A stretch of DNA of 64,000 bases from assembly GCA_044226865.1 (NCBI GenBank), contig JBGAGE010000006.1, positions 62,001 through 126,000 of the forward strand, written 5' to 3'. How positions within the stretch are numbered: position 1 is the stretch's first letter; each line of letters begins with the position of its first letter. The notes under the pieces are model-generated. The model was not told where the DNA came from. It ran no database searches and worked only from the letters and a program-made list of their open reading frames with translations. The position numbers and the translations under genes were made by a program. Below are positions 54,972 to 63,374 of this stretch, in pieces. This DNA is from TMP-86 sp044226865 (GTDB lineage Bacteria > Pseudomonadota > Gammaproteobacteria > Steroidobacterales > Steroidobacteraceae).

Positions 54972-55376
54972 TGTTCTTTCCCCCGTCGATATGGCCTTCC
55001 TAAGCCTTGAAGCCAAAACGACCTATTAGCGAGACATTTTAAACCTTGAACAGTTTCTTGAGGTTTAGCAAGACCGCAGGCTGGAACTCGCCGAGTCTGC
55101 TGGCTCTCAAGCGTTTCTTCCTCAAAATTATCCACCGCGAAACCCTTATCGATGCATATTACTGTACAAATAGCCAGTGGGCAGCCACTATCCGATCCAC
55201 CGCCAGTCCGATGGACTTCTAACTCAGAGGCCCAGCAAACCCCGAGCCTTAAGTCGCCGTTAACTGCGAGCCAACCATAGTCGCGTGTGATCAAATCAAT
55301 CAGCAAAATTAAAGGACTAGCTCGCGTCAACGAGGCAGGATTCGAATCGACGCGGAGCTAAAGGGACATTACAAGA
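54972..55376. other. Boundary between the core genome and the A+T-richer island
   Basis: About 400 bases with no supported gene. Base composition falls from the G+C-rich operon into the island from about 55020 onwards. A sequence near 55330-55350 (GATTCGAATC) recalls a tRNA T-arm, but no tRNA can be folded around it. The island's left attachment site, if any, would be here. Confidence 0.45.
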
Positions 55377-55733
55377 ATGAATTCACTGCCAGATCTGCAA
55401 CAAGCTCTTCGTGCATTCGCCGAGGAGCGAGATTGGGATCAGTTCCATTCACCCAAGAATCTTGCGATAGCCTTGTCCGTCGAGTGCAGCGAGCTGCTTG
55501 AACACTTTCAGTGGCTGACCGAAGAGCAGTCGCGAGGGCTCCCATTGGAGAAGAAGAACGAAGTTGGTCTGGAAATGGCAGACGTCCTCATCTATCTCGT
55601 TCGACTGGCCGATAAACTTGGAGTCGATCTTCTTCAAGAAGCGACGGCAAAGGTTGCGATCAACGCCGAGAAATATCCTGCGGAACGAGTGCGGGGTAAC
55701 AGTCGCAAGTACACAGAGTGGCCACCTAAGTGA
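55377..55733 (+). CDS. MazG-like nucleotide pyrophosphohydrolase
   Basis: This 118-residue protein has the all-helical NTP-PPase fold: KNLAIALSVECSELLEHFQW (ExxE) and VGLEMADVLIYLVRLADKLG (ExxD). All four acidic Mg-binding residues are present. Such enzymes hydrolyse (d)NTPs to monophosphates. The stop overlaps the GTG start of the helicase gene (GTGA), so the two are co-translated. Association with DUF2075 helicases suggests a nucleotide-depletion step in defence (inference). Confidence 0.9.
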   Translation: MNSLPDLQQALRAFAEERDWDQFHSPKNLAIALSVECSELLEHFQWLTEEQSRGLPLEKKNEVGLEMADVLIYLVRLADKLGVDLLQEATAKVAINAEKYPAERVRGNSRKYTEWPPK

Positions 55734-57664
55734 GGCTTTACTCCGGAATGTCTCCGGATTTCATCCGGGAAACCACGCGCAACCAAATCGCTGAGCGACT
55801 AAAGCAAGCATTCTTCGCTTATTACCGCTATAACCCCTCTCCTTCCGAAGTCAATTCTTGGCGCAACAGCCTTCGCGCGATGAAGGACGTCATGGAGATT
55901 GCGGACCTTCGTGATCACGGTGTATTGCTTGAATACCAATTGCCGCTCTCGTCCAAGCGCATCGACTGTATTTTGTGTGGCGAGGACGAAAGTTCGTCCG
56001 GTCAGGCAGTTCTCGTCGAGTTGAAGCAATGGGAGCGGTGCGAATCTGCGGACCCAGAAAAGCTTGTTAAGAGCTGGGTCGGGGGTCGCCAGCGTGAAAT
56101 CCTTCACCCCTCCATTCAGGTCAGACAATACCGCCAATACCTCGAAGACACGTTGGACGTGTTCGATTCAAACGCCAGCGGCGTGGGGTTGTCGGCCTGT
56201 TGCTACCTCCACAACTACTTGATTGCCGCCGACGATCCAATTTTGGCGCCAAAGTTCAAGCAAGCGGTCTCGGATAGCCCGCTGTTCGACGCGGATGGGG
56301 CTGACCGACTGAGTGAGTTCCTCATTCACCGGCTGAAGGGAGGGGGCGGAGCCGAAGTATTGCAGCGTATCGAGCGTAGTAAGTACCGGCCGAGTCGGAA
56401 GCTCATGGATCACGTTGCCACGACCATCAAGTCGCGATCGCCGTGGGTTCTTCTAGACGAACAGCTCGTTGTCTTCGAACACATTTTGTTTGCGGTTCGC
56501 GAAGGAGTGCATGGTCGGAAGAAGCAAGTGGTGCTGATCAAGGGTGGTCCAGGGACTGGAAAGTCGGTACTGGCGATCAATTTGATGGCGGATCTGCTTC
56601 GCGAGGGGCGTAACGCTCACTACGCCACTGGGTCGAGGGCATTTACCGAGACGCTGTGGGAGATCATGGGTTCCAGATCGAGGGCGACATTCAAATACTT
56701 CAATAGCTACGGACGCGCGGAACACAACGTCGTCGATGTCCTGATCTGCGACGAATCGCATCGAATTCGAGAAACCAGTAACAGCCGATTTACACCTAAA
56801 GCTCTTCGGTCGACGAAACCACAAGTGCGGGAAATCCTTGACGCAGCAAAGGTCTCGGTCTTCTTCATCGATGATAAGCAGGTCGTTCGCCCGAATGAGA
56901 TCGGGTCTACGGCACACATTAGGCAGCATGCCGCTGAGATCGATGCGAATCTTGCTGAATTTGAATTAGAAGTGCAGTTCAGATGTGCTGGCTCCGATGG
57001 TTTCATAAATTGGGTGGACAATACGCTCGGTATTCGTCGCACGGCGAACGTAATCTGGGAAGGTACCGACGGATTCGACTTTCGAATCGTTGGCTCTCCT
57101 CAGCAATTGGAGGAGCTGATACGAGCGAAGAGCGCGGAAGGTTTCACTGCACGCGTAGCGGCGGGGTTTTGTTGGCCATGGTCTCCTGCACGAGAGGACG
57201 GTACGCTGATTGATGATGTAATCATCGGAGACTATCGACGCCCGTGGGATGCCAAGCCGGAAAGTAAGAAGTTGGCGCCAGGAATCCCGTCTGCCTCTCT
57301 TTGGGCAACTGACCCCAATGGCATCAACCAAATAGGATGTGTATACAACATTCAAGGCTTTGAGTTGGACTACGTTGGCGTCATATGGGGCGAGGACCTC
57401 AGGTATGACCTCGACGCACAGTCGTGGATTGGTGATAAGACAAAGTCTGCCGATTCAGTTGTAAAGCGATCTAAGGAGCAATTCATTGATTTGGTAAAGA
57501 ATACCTATAGGGTTCTACTCAGCCGAGGTATGAAGGGATGCTACGTGCACTTTTTGGACAAGGATACAGAGCGCTTTGTGCGAAGCCGGCTCGAAGGGCC
57601 AGTAGCTGATCAGCCTAGTTTTCTAATGGCGGCCGAACCGCCCGGCGAATACCGCAAAGATTAG
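55730..57664 (+). CDS. PD-(D/E)XK-like nuclease fused to DUF2075 helicase
   Basis: GTG 55730 gives 644 residues. The N-terminal nuclease-like segment has RIDCILCG (Asp79) and AVLVELKQWE (Glu97, Lys99), the D...ExK core. The DUF2075 SF1-type ATPase follows: Walker A GGPGTGKS (272-279), Walker B VLICDESHRIRE, then FFIDDKQVVRPNEIGS, and the C-terminal QGFELDYVGVIWGEDLRY and NTYRVLLSRGMKGCYVHF (motifs V-VI). It is expected to be a DNA-dependent ATPase/nuclease. It is the middle gene of a three-gene unit. Confidence 0.85.
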   Translation: MRLYSGMSPDFIRETTRNQIAERLKQAFFAYYRYNPSPSEVNSWRNSLRAMKDVMEIADLRDHGVLLEYQLPLSSKRIDCILCGEDESSSGQAVLVELKQWERCESADPEKLVKSWVGGRQREILHPSIQVRQYRQYLEDTLDVFDSNASGVGLSACCYLHNYLIAADDPILAPKFKQAVSDSPLFDADGADRLSEFLIHRLKGGGGAEVLQRIERSKYRPSRKLMDHVATTIKSRSPWVLLDEQLVVFEHILFAVREGVHGRKKQVVLIKGGPGTGKSVLAINLMADLLREGRNAHYATGSRAFTETLWEIMGSRSRATFKYFNSYGRAEHNVVDVLICDESHRIRETSNSRFTPKALRSTKPQVREILDAAKVSVFFIDDKQVVRPNEIGSTAHIRQHAAEIDANLAEFELEVQFRCAGSDGFINWVDNTLGIRRTANVIWEGTDGFDFRIVGSPQQLEELIRAKSAEGFTARVAAGFCWPWSPAREDGTLIDDVIIGDYRRPWDAKPESKKLAPGIPSASLWATDPNGINQIGCVYNIQGFELDYVGVIWGEDLRYDLDAQSWIGDKTKSADSVVKRSKEQFIDLVKNTYRVLLSRGMKGCYVHFLDKDTERFVRSRLEGPVADQPSFLMAAEPPGEYRKD

Positions 57665-57670
57665 CCGCCC

Positions 57671-59674
57671 ATGTCATCGGGACAAAGAATTGGATCTCGC
57701 GCGTGGTACAGCGCTTCAATTTCAGGATTTTTGACAGCTAGTGCAACAAGCATTGTCGGAGCGCTCACTGAGGGGAGTAGTCGAGCAGGAATAGCTGTCG
57801 ATCCTGCTCAGATCGAAGCTTGGCATGCAGAGATCGAAATCCTCAAGCAGCAGCTTGTCGGGGTGGGCGGATTGCTTTTTCTAGAATTCTCTGTTCCCCG
57901 GATGGGGCGCCGAATTGACACTGTGCTCCTGGTCGGGTCCGTAATCGTCGTGATCGAATTCAAGCTGGGGGCCGAACGGTTCGAAAGGAGCGCGTTTGAT
58001 CAAGTGTGGGATTACGCACTGGATCTGAAGAATTTTCACGAAGGAAGTCACGAGCCTCCAATCGTGCCGATCGTCGTTGCGACGAATGCAAAAGTGCCAG
58101 GCAAGGCGACGCTCAAGTTCGCACAAGATGGAGTCGCAAGCCCAATAGCCTCCACAGCCGATGGGCTGCGAGGCGCAATCGACGGGGCTCTGCAGCAGCT
58201 CGCCACTGGCCTGCGGGACTGGAGCTCTTGGGATGCTTCGCCATACAAGCCAACACCGAGCATTGTCGAGGCCGCTTTATCGCTGTATGCGCGGCACAAT
58301 GTCGATTCGATCGCGCGTTTCGATGCGGGTGCGGAAAATCTGCATTGCACCTCTGGGCGGATAGAGGATCTCATCGCAGACGCGAAGCGCAATCGCAAGA
58401 AGGTCATTTGCTTTGTTACCGGCGTACCAGGAGCTGGAAAGACACTGGTGGGTTTGAATGTTGCGACTTTGCATCGAAAGGATGCTGGACAAGAGCCCGC
58501 AGTCTACTTATCCGGCAATGGGCCACTGGTGATGGTTTTGCGTGAAGCCCTTACTCGCGACGAATTTGTTCGCAGAAAGGAAGCGGGAGAGCAGATCTCG
58601 AAGGTTCAGGTGGGAACGCCGGTTAAAAGCTTTATTCAGAACGTGCATCATTTTAGGGACGAGGCGCTGCGATCAGCCGAGCCGCCGCACGACCATATAG
58701 TTGTGTTCGATGAGGCGCAAAGAGCGTGGAATTTGGAAAAGACAGCGAGGTTCATGAAGCAGAGAAAGGGTGTGGATGGCTTCTCTCAGTCCGAAGCTGA
58801 ATTTCTGATTTCCTATTTGGATAGGCACGTTGATTGGGCGGTCATTGTGTGCTTGGTAGGCGGTGGACAAGAGATTCACACTGGAGAGGCGGGAATTGCT
58901 GCCTGGGTTGATGCCGCTTGCGAGAAGTTTTCCCATTGGAACCTTCATATCTCGAAGAGGTTGGCCGGATCAGAATACGCTGCTGACGCGGCGTTGAATC
59001 GAGCCCGCGCGAACCAAAATGCCACTTTGGAGGAGGGTCTTCATCTCGCCGTTTCTATGCGGTCGTTCCGAGCTGAACGCGTCTCAGACTTCGTTAAGGC
59101 CATGCTCGATTGCGATGTGGCGGCGGCTCGCCAGCTCCTTCGGTCGCTCGAAACTCGCTATCCCATTGTGCTAACACGCGATCTGAACGCCGCGAAAGAG
59201 TGGGTGCGAGGTCGTGCGCGGGGAACAGAGCGGTATGGATTGCTGGCTTCTTCTAAAGCAATGCGGCTCAAGCCGTATGCAATTGATGTGCGCGTTTCAG
59301 TGGATCCGATACATTGGTTCTTGGAAGGTCGCGACGATACGCGGTCGAGTTGGTATATGGAGGACTGCGCAACCGAATTTCAGGTCCAAGGGCTCGAGTT
59401 GGATTGGGCCTGCGTAACCTGGGATGGCGACCTTCGGTACGCGCCGGGTGGCTGGACTCATCATGACTTTCGTGGAAAGCGCTGGATCAACATAAACAAT
59501 GACGAGAATCGCGCATACCTGAAGAACGCTTACAGGGTGTTACTCACGCGCGCGAGGCAAGGAATGGTTATTTTCGTTCCTTCCGGAGACGCAACGGATC
59601 CAACTCGTCAGCCCGCGTACTACGAGAAGACATTCGATTACCTGAGGCACGTTGGATTAAGCGTCCTAGGTTAG
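57671..59674 (+). CDS. Second nuclease-DUF2075 helicase
   Basis: This 667-residue paralogue has FLEFSVPRMGRRIDTVLLVG (Asp83) and VIVVIEFKLG (Glu96, Lys98) as the nuclease core, Walker A GVPGAGKT (251-258), and Walker B HIVVFDEAQRAWN. It ends with FQVQGLELDWACVTWDGDLR and NAYRVLLTRARQGMVIFVPS. It starts six bases after the first helicase gene. Sequence similarity to that gene is limited to motifs, so it is an old duplication or a heteromeric partner rather than a recent copy. Confidence 0.85.
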   Translation: MSSGQRIGSRAWYSASISGFLTASATSIVGALTEGSSRAGIAVDPAQIEAWHAEIEILKQQLVGVGGLLFLEFSVPRMGRRIDTVLLVGSVIVVIEFKLGAERFERSAFDQVWDYALDLKNFHEGSHEPPIVPIVVATNAKVPGKATLKFAQDGVASPIASTADGLRGAIDGALQQLATGLRDWSSWDASPYKPTPSIVEAALSLYARHNVDSIARFDAGAENLHCTSGRIEDLIADAKRNRKKVICFVTGVPGAGKTLVGLNVATLHRKDAGQEPAVYLSGNGPLVMVLREALTRDEFVRRKEAGEQISKVQVGTPVKSFIQNVHHFRDEALRSAEPPHDHIVVFDEAQRAWNLEKTARFMKQRKGVDGFSQSEAEFLISYLDRHVDWAVIVCLVGGGQEIHTGEAGIAAWVDAACEKFSHWNLHISKRLAGSEYAADAALNRARANQNATLEEGLHLAVSMRSFRAERVSDFVKAMLDCDVAAARQLLRSLETRYPIVLTRDLNAAKEWVRGRARGTERYGLLASSKAMRLKPYAIDVRVSVDPIHWFLEGRDDTRSSWYMEDCATEFQVQGLELDWACVTWDGDLRYAPGGWTHHDFRGKRWININNDENRAYLKNAYRVLLTRARQGMVIFVPSGDATDPTRQPAYYEKTFDYLRHVGLSVLG

Positions 59675-59780
59675 CGAGTAGAAACCCGGCGTCGGCAATT
59701 ATGCCTTCAAAGCATGTCCGTGCATTTGGTTGAGATTCTCGCTCCATTCAACAACGTTCAAAATTGCTTACATGCGGACG

Positions 59781-60980
59781 CTAATTGCTCGTAACTTCAT
59801 CAAGCTGTGGTTGCCTGATTGGTGAAATGTTAGGGCTGCGCTTTATATGCGCCGAGCTGAAAAAGCCTCCGCATTCAGAGATTGCAGCGCATCCGCTGCA
59901 CTCCGGCATGTATTCGTTCTTCCACTCTGAAATGCTTTTTGCTGAAATTGGCCAAAGTTTACGGTCTATCAAGCAAAGTTGATGGTTGTAGATAACTGCG
60001 CGTACGCTACCGCGTCTCAGTATCGTCGCTGCTTCCGCTAACTCCGATTTGTAGTCGATTGGGTCAATCCAAAGCTCGTCCAGATTGGCTTTCGTGAAGC
60101 CGGTTATTTCCAGCCCCATAAGCGCTACCTGGTCGACAAATTGCAAATTTCTCACTATAAACCGAGCCAGTGCTGGAAGTCGTTTGTACGTGGCCTTGTG
60201 AATTACTACTCGAATCTCCACGCGCACACCGCACCGTTTTAAATTCAATATACCTTTGATGGTTTCGTCAAACGCGCCGTCCGCTTGGACGACGTAGTCG
60301 TGAATCGATGCTACGTCAGCATAGAGTGGAACTCCCAGCATCAAATCGTGATGGCCAACGCTTGCCAACTGGGAGGCAAGAGCAAGATCTTGGAAATTGC
60401 GACCGTTCGATAAGATGTGTAATGACGTCTCTGGCAGTTGGCACTGAAGCGCGCGTACAAGGTGAAATAGGTCAGCGCCCAAAAGGGTAGGCTCTCCTCC
60501 AGTTATGCAAACTTCAGGTGTATCGCGATCAAATAGCGGAATAGCACGCATCCATTCCGCGAAGCGGTAAGAATCGTCGATATCGCGGGGTGGCTGAGAG
60601 CACATCAGGCAGAAACTGTTGCAGCGTTCAGTAACCAAAATCGCATTGGATTTCGCGTTCCGGCGATACATGCAAGAAATGCGTAGATCGGGACTGATCT
60701 TAATGACGTCGCCGTCGGTAACGTGACCCAACGAATCCGAGATCAGTATCGCACCGCATTCCTTGCGGCCCGCTTCTGGATGTGTGGATCGGATTAGTGT
60801 TGCGGCAAAACCGGGACTTATTTTAAGTTGTGAATCTGGGAGCAAGAGGGCGCATTTATCGCGTAGCGCTTGGGGATAGAAAGGGTTGGTGGTGACTCGC
60901 AAAATAAGAGAGCCAGAGAGTGCGGCGGCACCAAGGGAGCGATTGTCTTTTGTAGAAAGGGTCAGCATCCGAAACCCCAT
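59781..60980 (-). CDS. hxsC: His-Xaa-Ser system radical SAM maturase HxsC
   Basis: This 399-residue protein carries the radical SAM cluster motif CNSFCLMC (C120, C124, C127), followed by PEVCITGGEPTLLGADLF, LHILSNGRN, and a C-terminal auxiliary-cluster-like CSGCAAISECGG. It overlaps the 3' end of hxsB by 19 bases (ATG 60980) or seven (ATG 60968). HxsC is the second radical SAM enzyme of HXS systems, thought to install a modification on the HxS repeats with HxsB. It is the last gene of the hxsA-D-B-C operon. Confidence 0.85.
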   Translation of the reverse strand: MGFRMLTLSTKDNRSLGAAALSGSLILRVTTNPFYPQALRDKCALLLPDSQLKISPGFAATLIRSTHPEAGRKECGAILISDSLGHVTDGDVIKISPDLRISCMYRRNAKSNAILVTERCNSFCLMCSQPPRDIDDSYRFAEWMRAIPLFDRDTPEVCITGGEPTLLGADLFHLVRALQCQLPETSLHILSNGRNFQDLALASQLASVGHHDLMLGVPLYADVASIHDYVVQADGAFDETIKGILNLKRCGVRVEIRVVIHKATYKRLPALARFIVRNLQFVDQVALMGLEITGFTKANLDELWIDPIDYKSELAEAATILRRGSVRAVIYNHQLCLIDRKLWPISAKSISEWKNEYMPECSGCAAISECGGFFSSAHIKRSPNISPIRQPQLDEVTSN

Positions 60981-62431
60981 CTTAGGAGAACATCTCTGTC
61001 TACCTCGCTATCTTCCATCCGAAGGATCAAATGCTTAAAGACGGACATGTTGCGGTGACAGAAGCCGCTGCGAGACTTGTTTCCGACAGGGTCTCCTTGC
61101 GTTGCGTAGTGGTAAACAGGGTCACTGCCACAATATGATATGAAGGCGCAGTCGGAGCAGGTAGGAGAGCTCTCCGCGACTGATGCGTCGAGCGTTGAAA
61201 GAAGCGTTTCCGACAGCATCATGTCGTCATAGCTGTCATCAGTCAGGTTCCCAAGTCGAAATCGCTTGTCACCCATTTCGGCAAGCATTCTCGCTTCGTC
61301 GCTCGCGTACACGTCACCATCGTAGTTGTAGACGATTGCACTGATGCCTATTCCGGCTGGCGACTGTAAATCTACATATCCGGGGTTTTGTGCGGTCAGA
61401 ATCTTGCGAAGTACGATGGACGAGAACGTTTCACGCAACGGGTAGCCCTGGTGGTTTAGCTCCAGAATGTAATCCAACCCCTCGCGGTAGAATGCCAGCC
61501 AGCGGTCCGCATCATATCGGTCTACTTGGCCGGTCTTAACCGCAAAGCCGTAAGGGCTCAGCGGCCGTAAAAAGATGCTGCGAAACCCGAGCCGCACGTA
61601 CTCGTCAATGATCTCTTTTACCCGAGTAAGGCTTTTGTCGGTTGTGGTCATCAATGCTGAAACGCGGTCAACGCCAAGCCTTTGCTTGATCCGTTCAATT
61701 CCGTCGACCGTAAGTTGGTGGCCGTTCTTTCCGGGGCGCGGTCGGTTCGTGTTGTGAAGGTCGGCAGGTCCGTCGAGAGAGGTGCTAAACGAAATATTGT
61801 TTAGATCACAGAACCGTAGAATTTCGTCGGTTATAGGTGATAGGTTGGATGCAATTACAAATTGTAGATCGCGATTCTCTGTTCGATTCCGATCGGTCGC
61901 CAAAGATACTATGAACTTTATTCTCTCGAAGTTCAGAAGCGGTTCTCCGCCCTGAAACTCAATTTTGATTGACTTGGAAGGGCTCCTAAATACCATATCG
62001 ACCGCTCTACGAGCTGTCGTTTCCGACATGTCGAACGAGTGCGTATCTTCTGTCTGCCGGGATACTTGGCAGTACTTGCAAGTGTAATCGCAGCGCAGTG
62101 ACACCACAAAAATATGGAGCGAGGTAAATTGCGCGGTAATCGCCCGCTTAGTTCGATACTTCAGCGCGAGAAGCTCCAACGCGCTCTTACTATCACTATC
62201 GTAAATAAAATGCTGGCTCTTTAGATCGTCGTACAGCTTTGTTCCACTGCGAATCTGATGATCGGCAATTTGCTGGAGTTGCTCGCGAGTTGTTACCAAA
62301 TACTCGCCGGCAAAATTGGTCATGACGTACCGCTTGTCATCCAACGCCAGGAAGCGAAATGGTAGTAATCGGTACCCGCCTTGCTCGCCCGCACGGTAGT
62401 GTTCGAGGCTTTGGAACCGTTTGGCCAGCAT
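60962..62431 (-). CDS. hxsB: His-Xaa-Ser system radical SAM maturase HxsB
   Basis: This 489-residue protein has the cluster motif CDYTCKYC (C114, C118, C121) in SLRCDYTCKYCQVSR, then EFQGGEPLLNFERIKFIVSL, SFSTSLDGPADLHNTNRPRP and a SPASM-like C-terminus (CSDCAFISYCGSDPVYHYA to GFCHRNMSVFKHLI). It belongs to the peptide-modifying branch with FxsB and XyeB-like enzymes. It starts nine bases after hxsD. Its likely substrate is HxsA encoded two genes upstream. Confidence 0.88.
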   Translation of the reverse strand: MLAKRFQSLEHYRAGEQGGYRLLPFRFLALDDKRYVMTNFAGEYLVTTREQLQQIADHQIRSGTKLYDDLKSQHFIYDSDSKSALELLALKYRTKRAITAQFTSLHIFVVSLRCDYTCKYCQVSRQTEDTHSFDMSETTARRAVDMVFRSPSKSIKIEFQGGEPLLNFERIKFIVSLATDRNRTENRDLQFVIASNLSPITDEILRFCDLNNISFSTSLDGPADLHNTNRPRPGKNGHQLTVDGIERIKQRLGVDRVSALMTTTDKSLTRVKEIIDEYVRLGFRSIFLRPLSPYGFAVKTGQVDRYDADRWLAFYREGLDYILELNHQGYPLRETFSSIVLRKILTAQNPGYVDLQSPAGIGISAIVYNYDGDVYASDEARMLAEMGDKRFRLGNLTDDSYDDMMLSETLLSTLDASVAESSPTCSDCAFISYCGSDPVYHYATQGDPVGNKSRSGFCHRNMSVFKHLILRMEDSEVDRDVLLRWGFGC

Positions 62432-62440
62432 TCAATGAAC

Positions 62441-62776
62441 TTATGAAGTTAGAAGTTTCGTATTCGAGAAGGCGTAAGCCAAAATCAGGTTCCGTTCGGT
62501 TTCTGTTTCTTTGGCAATTGCAGCTCGAAGCTGCTGATCCAGAACCTCATTGCGGAAAATTCCGACAAATGAGTTTGAGTCCAACTCGATTGAGGAGCTT
62601 AGGGGCCTGAAAGCTGCCGTAATGGCTGTCGTCGTCTGATGGAATTCAAACGAGCAAAGGTTTGTGAATTTTAGTGCCGCACGCTGGACTGACTCCATTG
62701 TGAATGCAGTCGGATCAAAACTAACCGTTTGCAGTTGCGCATCGGGTGCGGTATCCAACGCTGCACCTACGTTCAC
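62441..62776 (-). CDS. hxsD: His-Xaa-Ser system protein HxsD
   Basis: GTG 62776, behind GGGGAG, gives 111 residues. SFDPTAFTMESVQRAALKFT, NLCSFEF, then a beta strand and FRNEVLDQQLRAAIAKETET fit the small HxsD partner of HXS systems by size and position between hxsA and hxsB. A role in substrate recognition, like a RiPP recognition element, is a natural hypothesis but is not shown. Confidence 0.75.
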   Translation of the reverse strand: MNVGAALDTAPDAQLQTVSFDPTAFTMESVQRAALKFTNLCSFEFHQTTTAITAAFRPLSSSIELDSNSFVGIFRNEVLDQQLRAAIAKETETERNLILAYAFSNTKLLTS

Positions 62777-62796
62777 AACACTCCCCGCAGGGCCGC

Positions 62797-63069
62797 CTAG
62801 CCAGCGTAGGAAGTATGCGAACTATGAGACGCGTGTGATGCGTGAGAAGCGTGTGATGCGTGAGAAGTGTGCGAAACGTGCTGAAACTGCAACGCCGCAG
62901 GCGCGGTGCTTGGTGCAATCAAGAAGTCGGCAGCAATTGTTGGCGGCACATCGCCTTTCAACTGGAGTTCGGCGCTTTGACTCACGCTTGGCACGGCCCC
63001 TAAGAGGGTCGCGGCTAACGCCGTCGTACCAGCCAAGAATTTCCATCGTTTCTTCTGGTCAAATTCCAT
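62797..63069 (-). CDS. hxsA: His-Xaa-Ser repeat precursor HxsA
   Basis: This 90-residue protein has a basic, hydrophobic N-terminus resembling a signal peptide (KKRWKFLAGTTALAATLLGA, cleavage perhaps near QSAE). A spacer (ELQLKGDVPPTIAADFLIAP) follows. It ends in eight HxS units at residues 64-87 (HVS, HTS, HAS four times, HSS, HTS), then YAG. The repeat is the expected substrate of the radical SAM pair HxsB/HxsC. ATG 63069 has a weak GGGTGA upstream. The presence of a signal suggests that the modified product acts outside the cytoplasm. Confidence 0.88.
   Translation of the reverse strand: MEFDQKKRWKFLAGTTALAATLLGAVPSVSQSAELQLKGDVPPTIAADFLIAPSTAPAALQFQHVSHTSHASHASHASHASHSSHTSYAG
62809..62880 (-). 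repeat. Nine-base tandem repeat encoding HxS units
   Basis: Eight consecutive nine-base units (CAY-NNN-TCN type, one AGT for Ser) encode His-Xaa-Ser. The third bases vary (TCG, TCT, TCA), so the array is maintained by protein-level selection rather than recent duplication, except for one near-identical 18-base pair in the middle. Confidence 0.9.
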
Positions 63070-63374
63070 ATGTCACCCGTAGGTAGGCCAGACGACTCGG
63101 AGTGTACGCCTCTGAAACCCGGCCCGATAGCACATCGCTTCACATTTCCGGTAATGATGCGACGCAAAAGGTCTTCGAGGTTAGTGCGTATAATTGTTCT
63201 TTTCGAACGGCTGACGCGCGCAACTGATCAAATATGTTTAGTGCTTCTCGGCCGGCTGGCGGAACGATGAATCGGAGGCTCCTCTTGATCGCAAGGAAGG
63301 TGGTAGGCGACGTACAGTAGCGAGCACGAACTTCCAATTCATACATGCTTGCGGCAGAAGGGCGGCCATCGACG
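63070..63374. other. Intergenic region between hxsA and the HNH gene
   Basis: About 300 bases with no supported gene; the minus frame 63140-63394 has no recognisable feature. It must hold the hxsA promoter. Candidates are a plus-strand TATAAT at 63189-63194, and GTTC-TTTTC-GAAC at 63196-63208, an imperfect inverted repeat that also reads as a minus-strand operator in front of TTATAC. Confidence 0.35.

Noticed and set aside
55325..55365. tRNA 3' end or attachment-site fragment around GATTCGAATC
   Set aside because: No cloverleaf, no discriminator-CCA context and no second copy or integrase in the window.
62809..62880. Short DNA direct repeats as a regulatory array
   Set aside because: They are in frame, encode HxS units at the end of hxsA, and show wobble variation expected of coding repeats.
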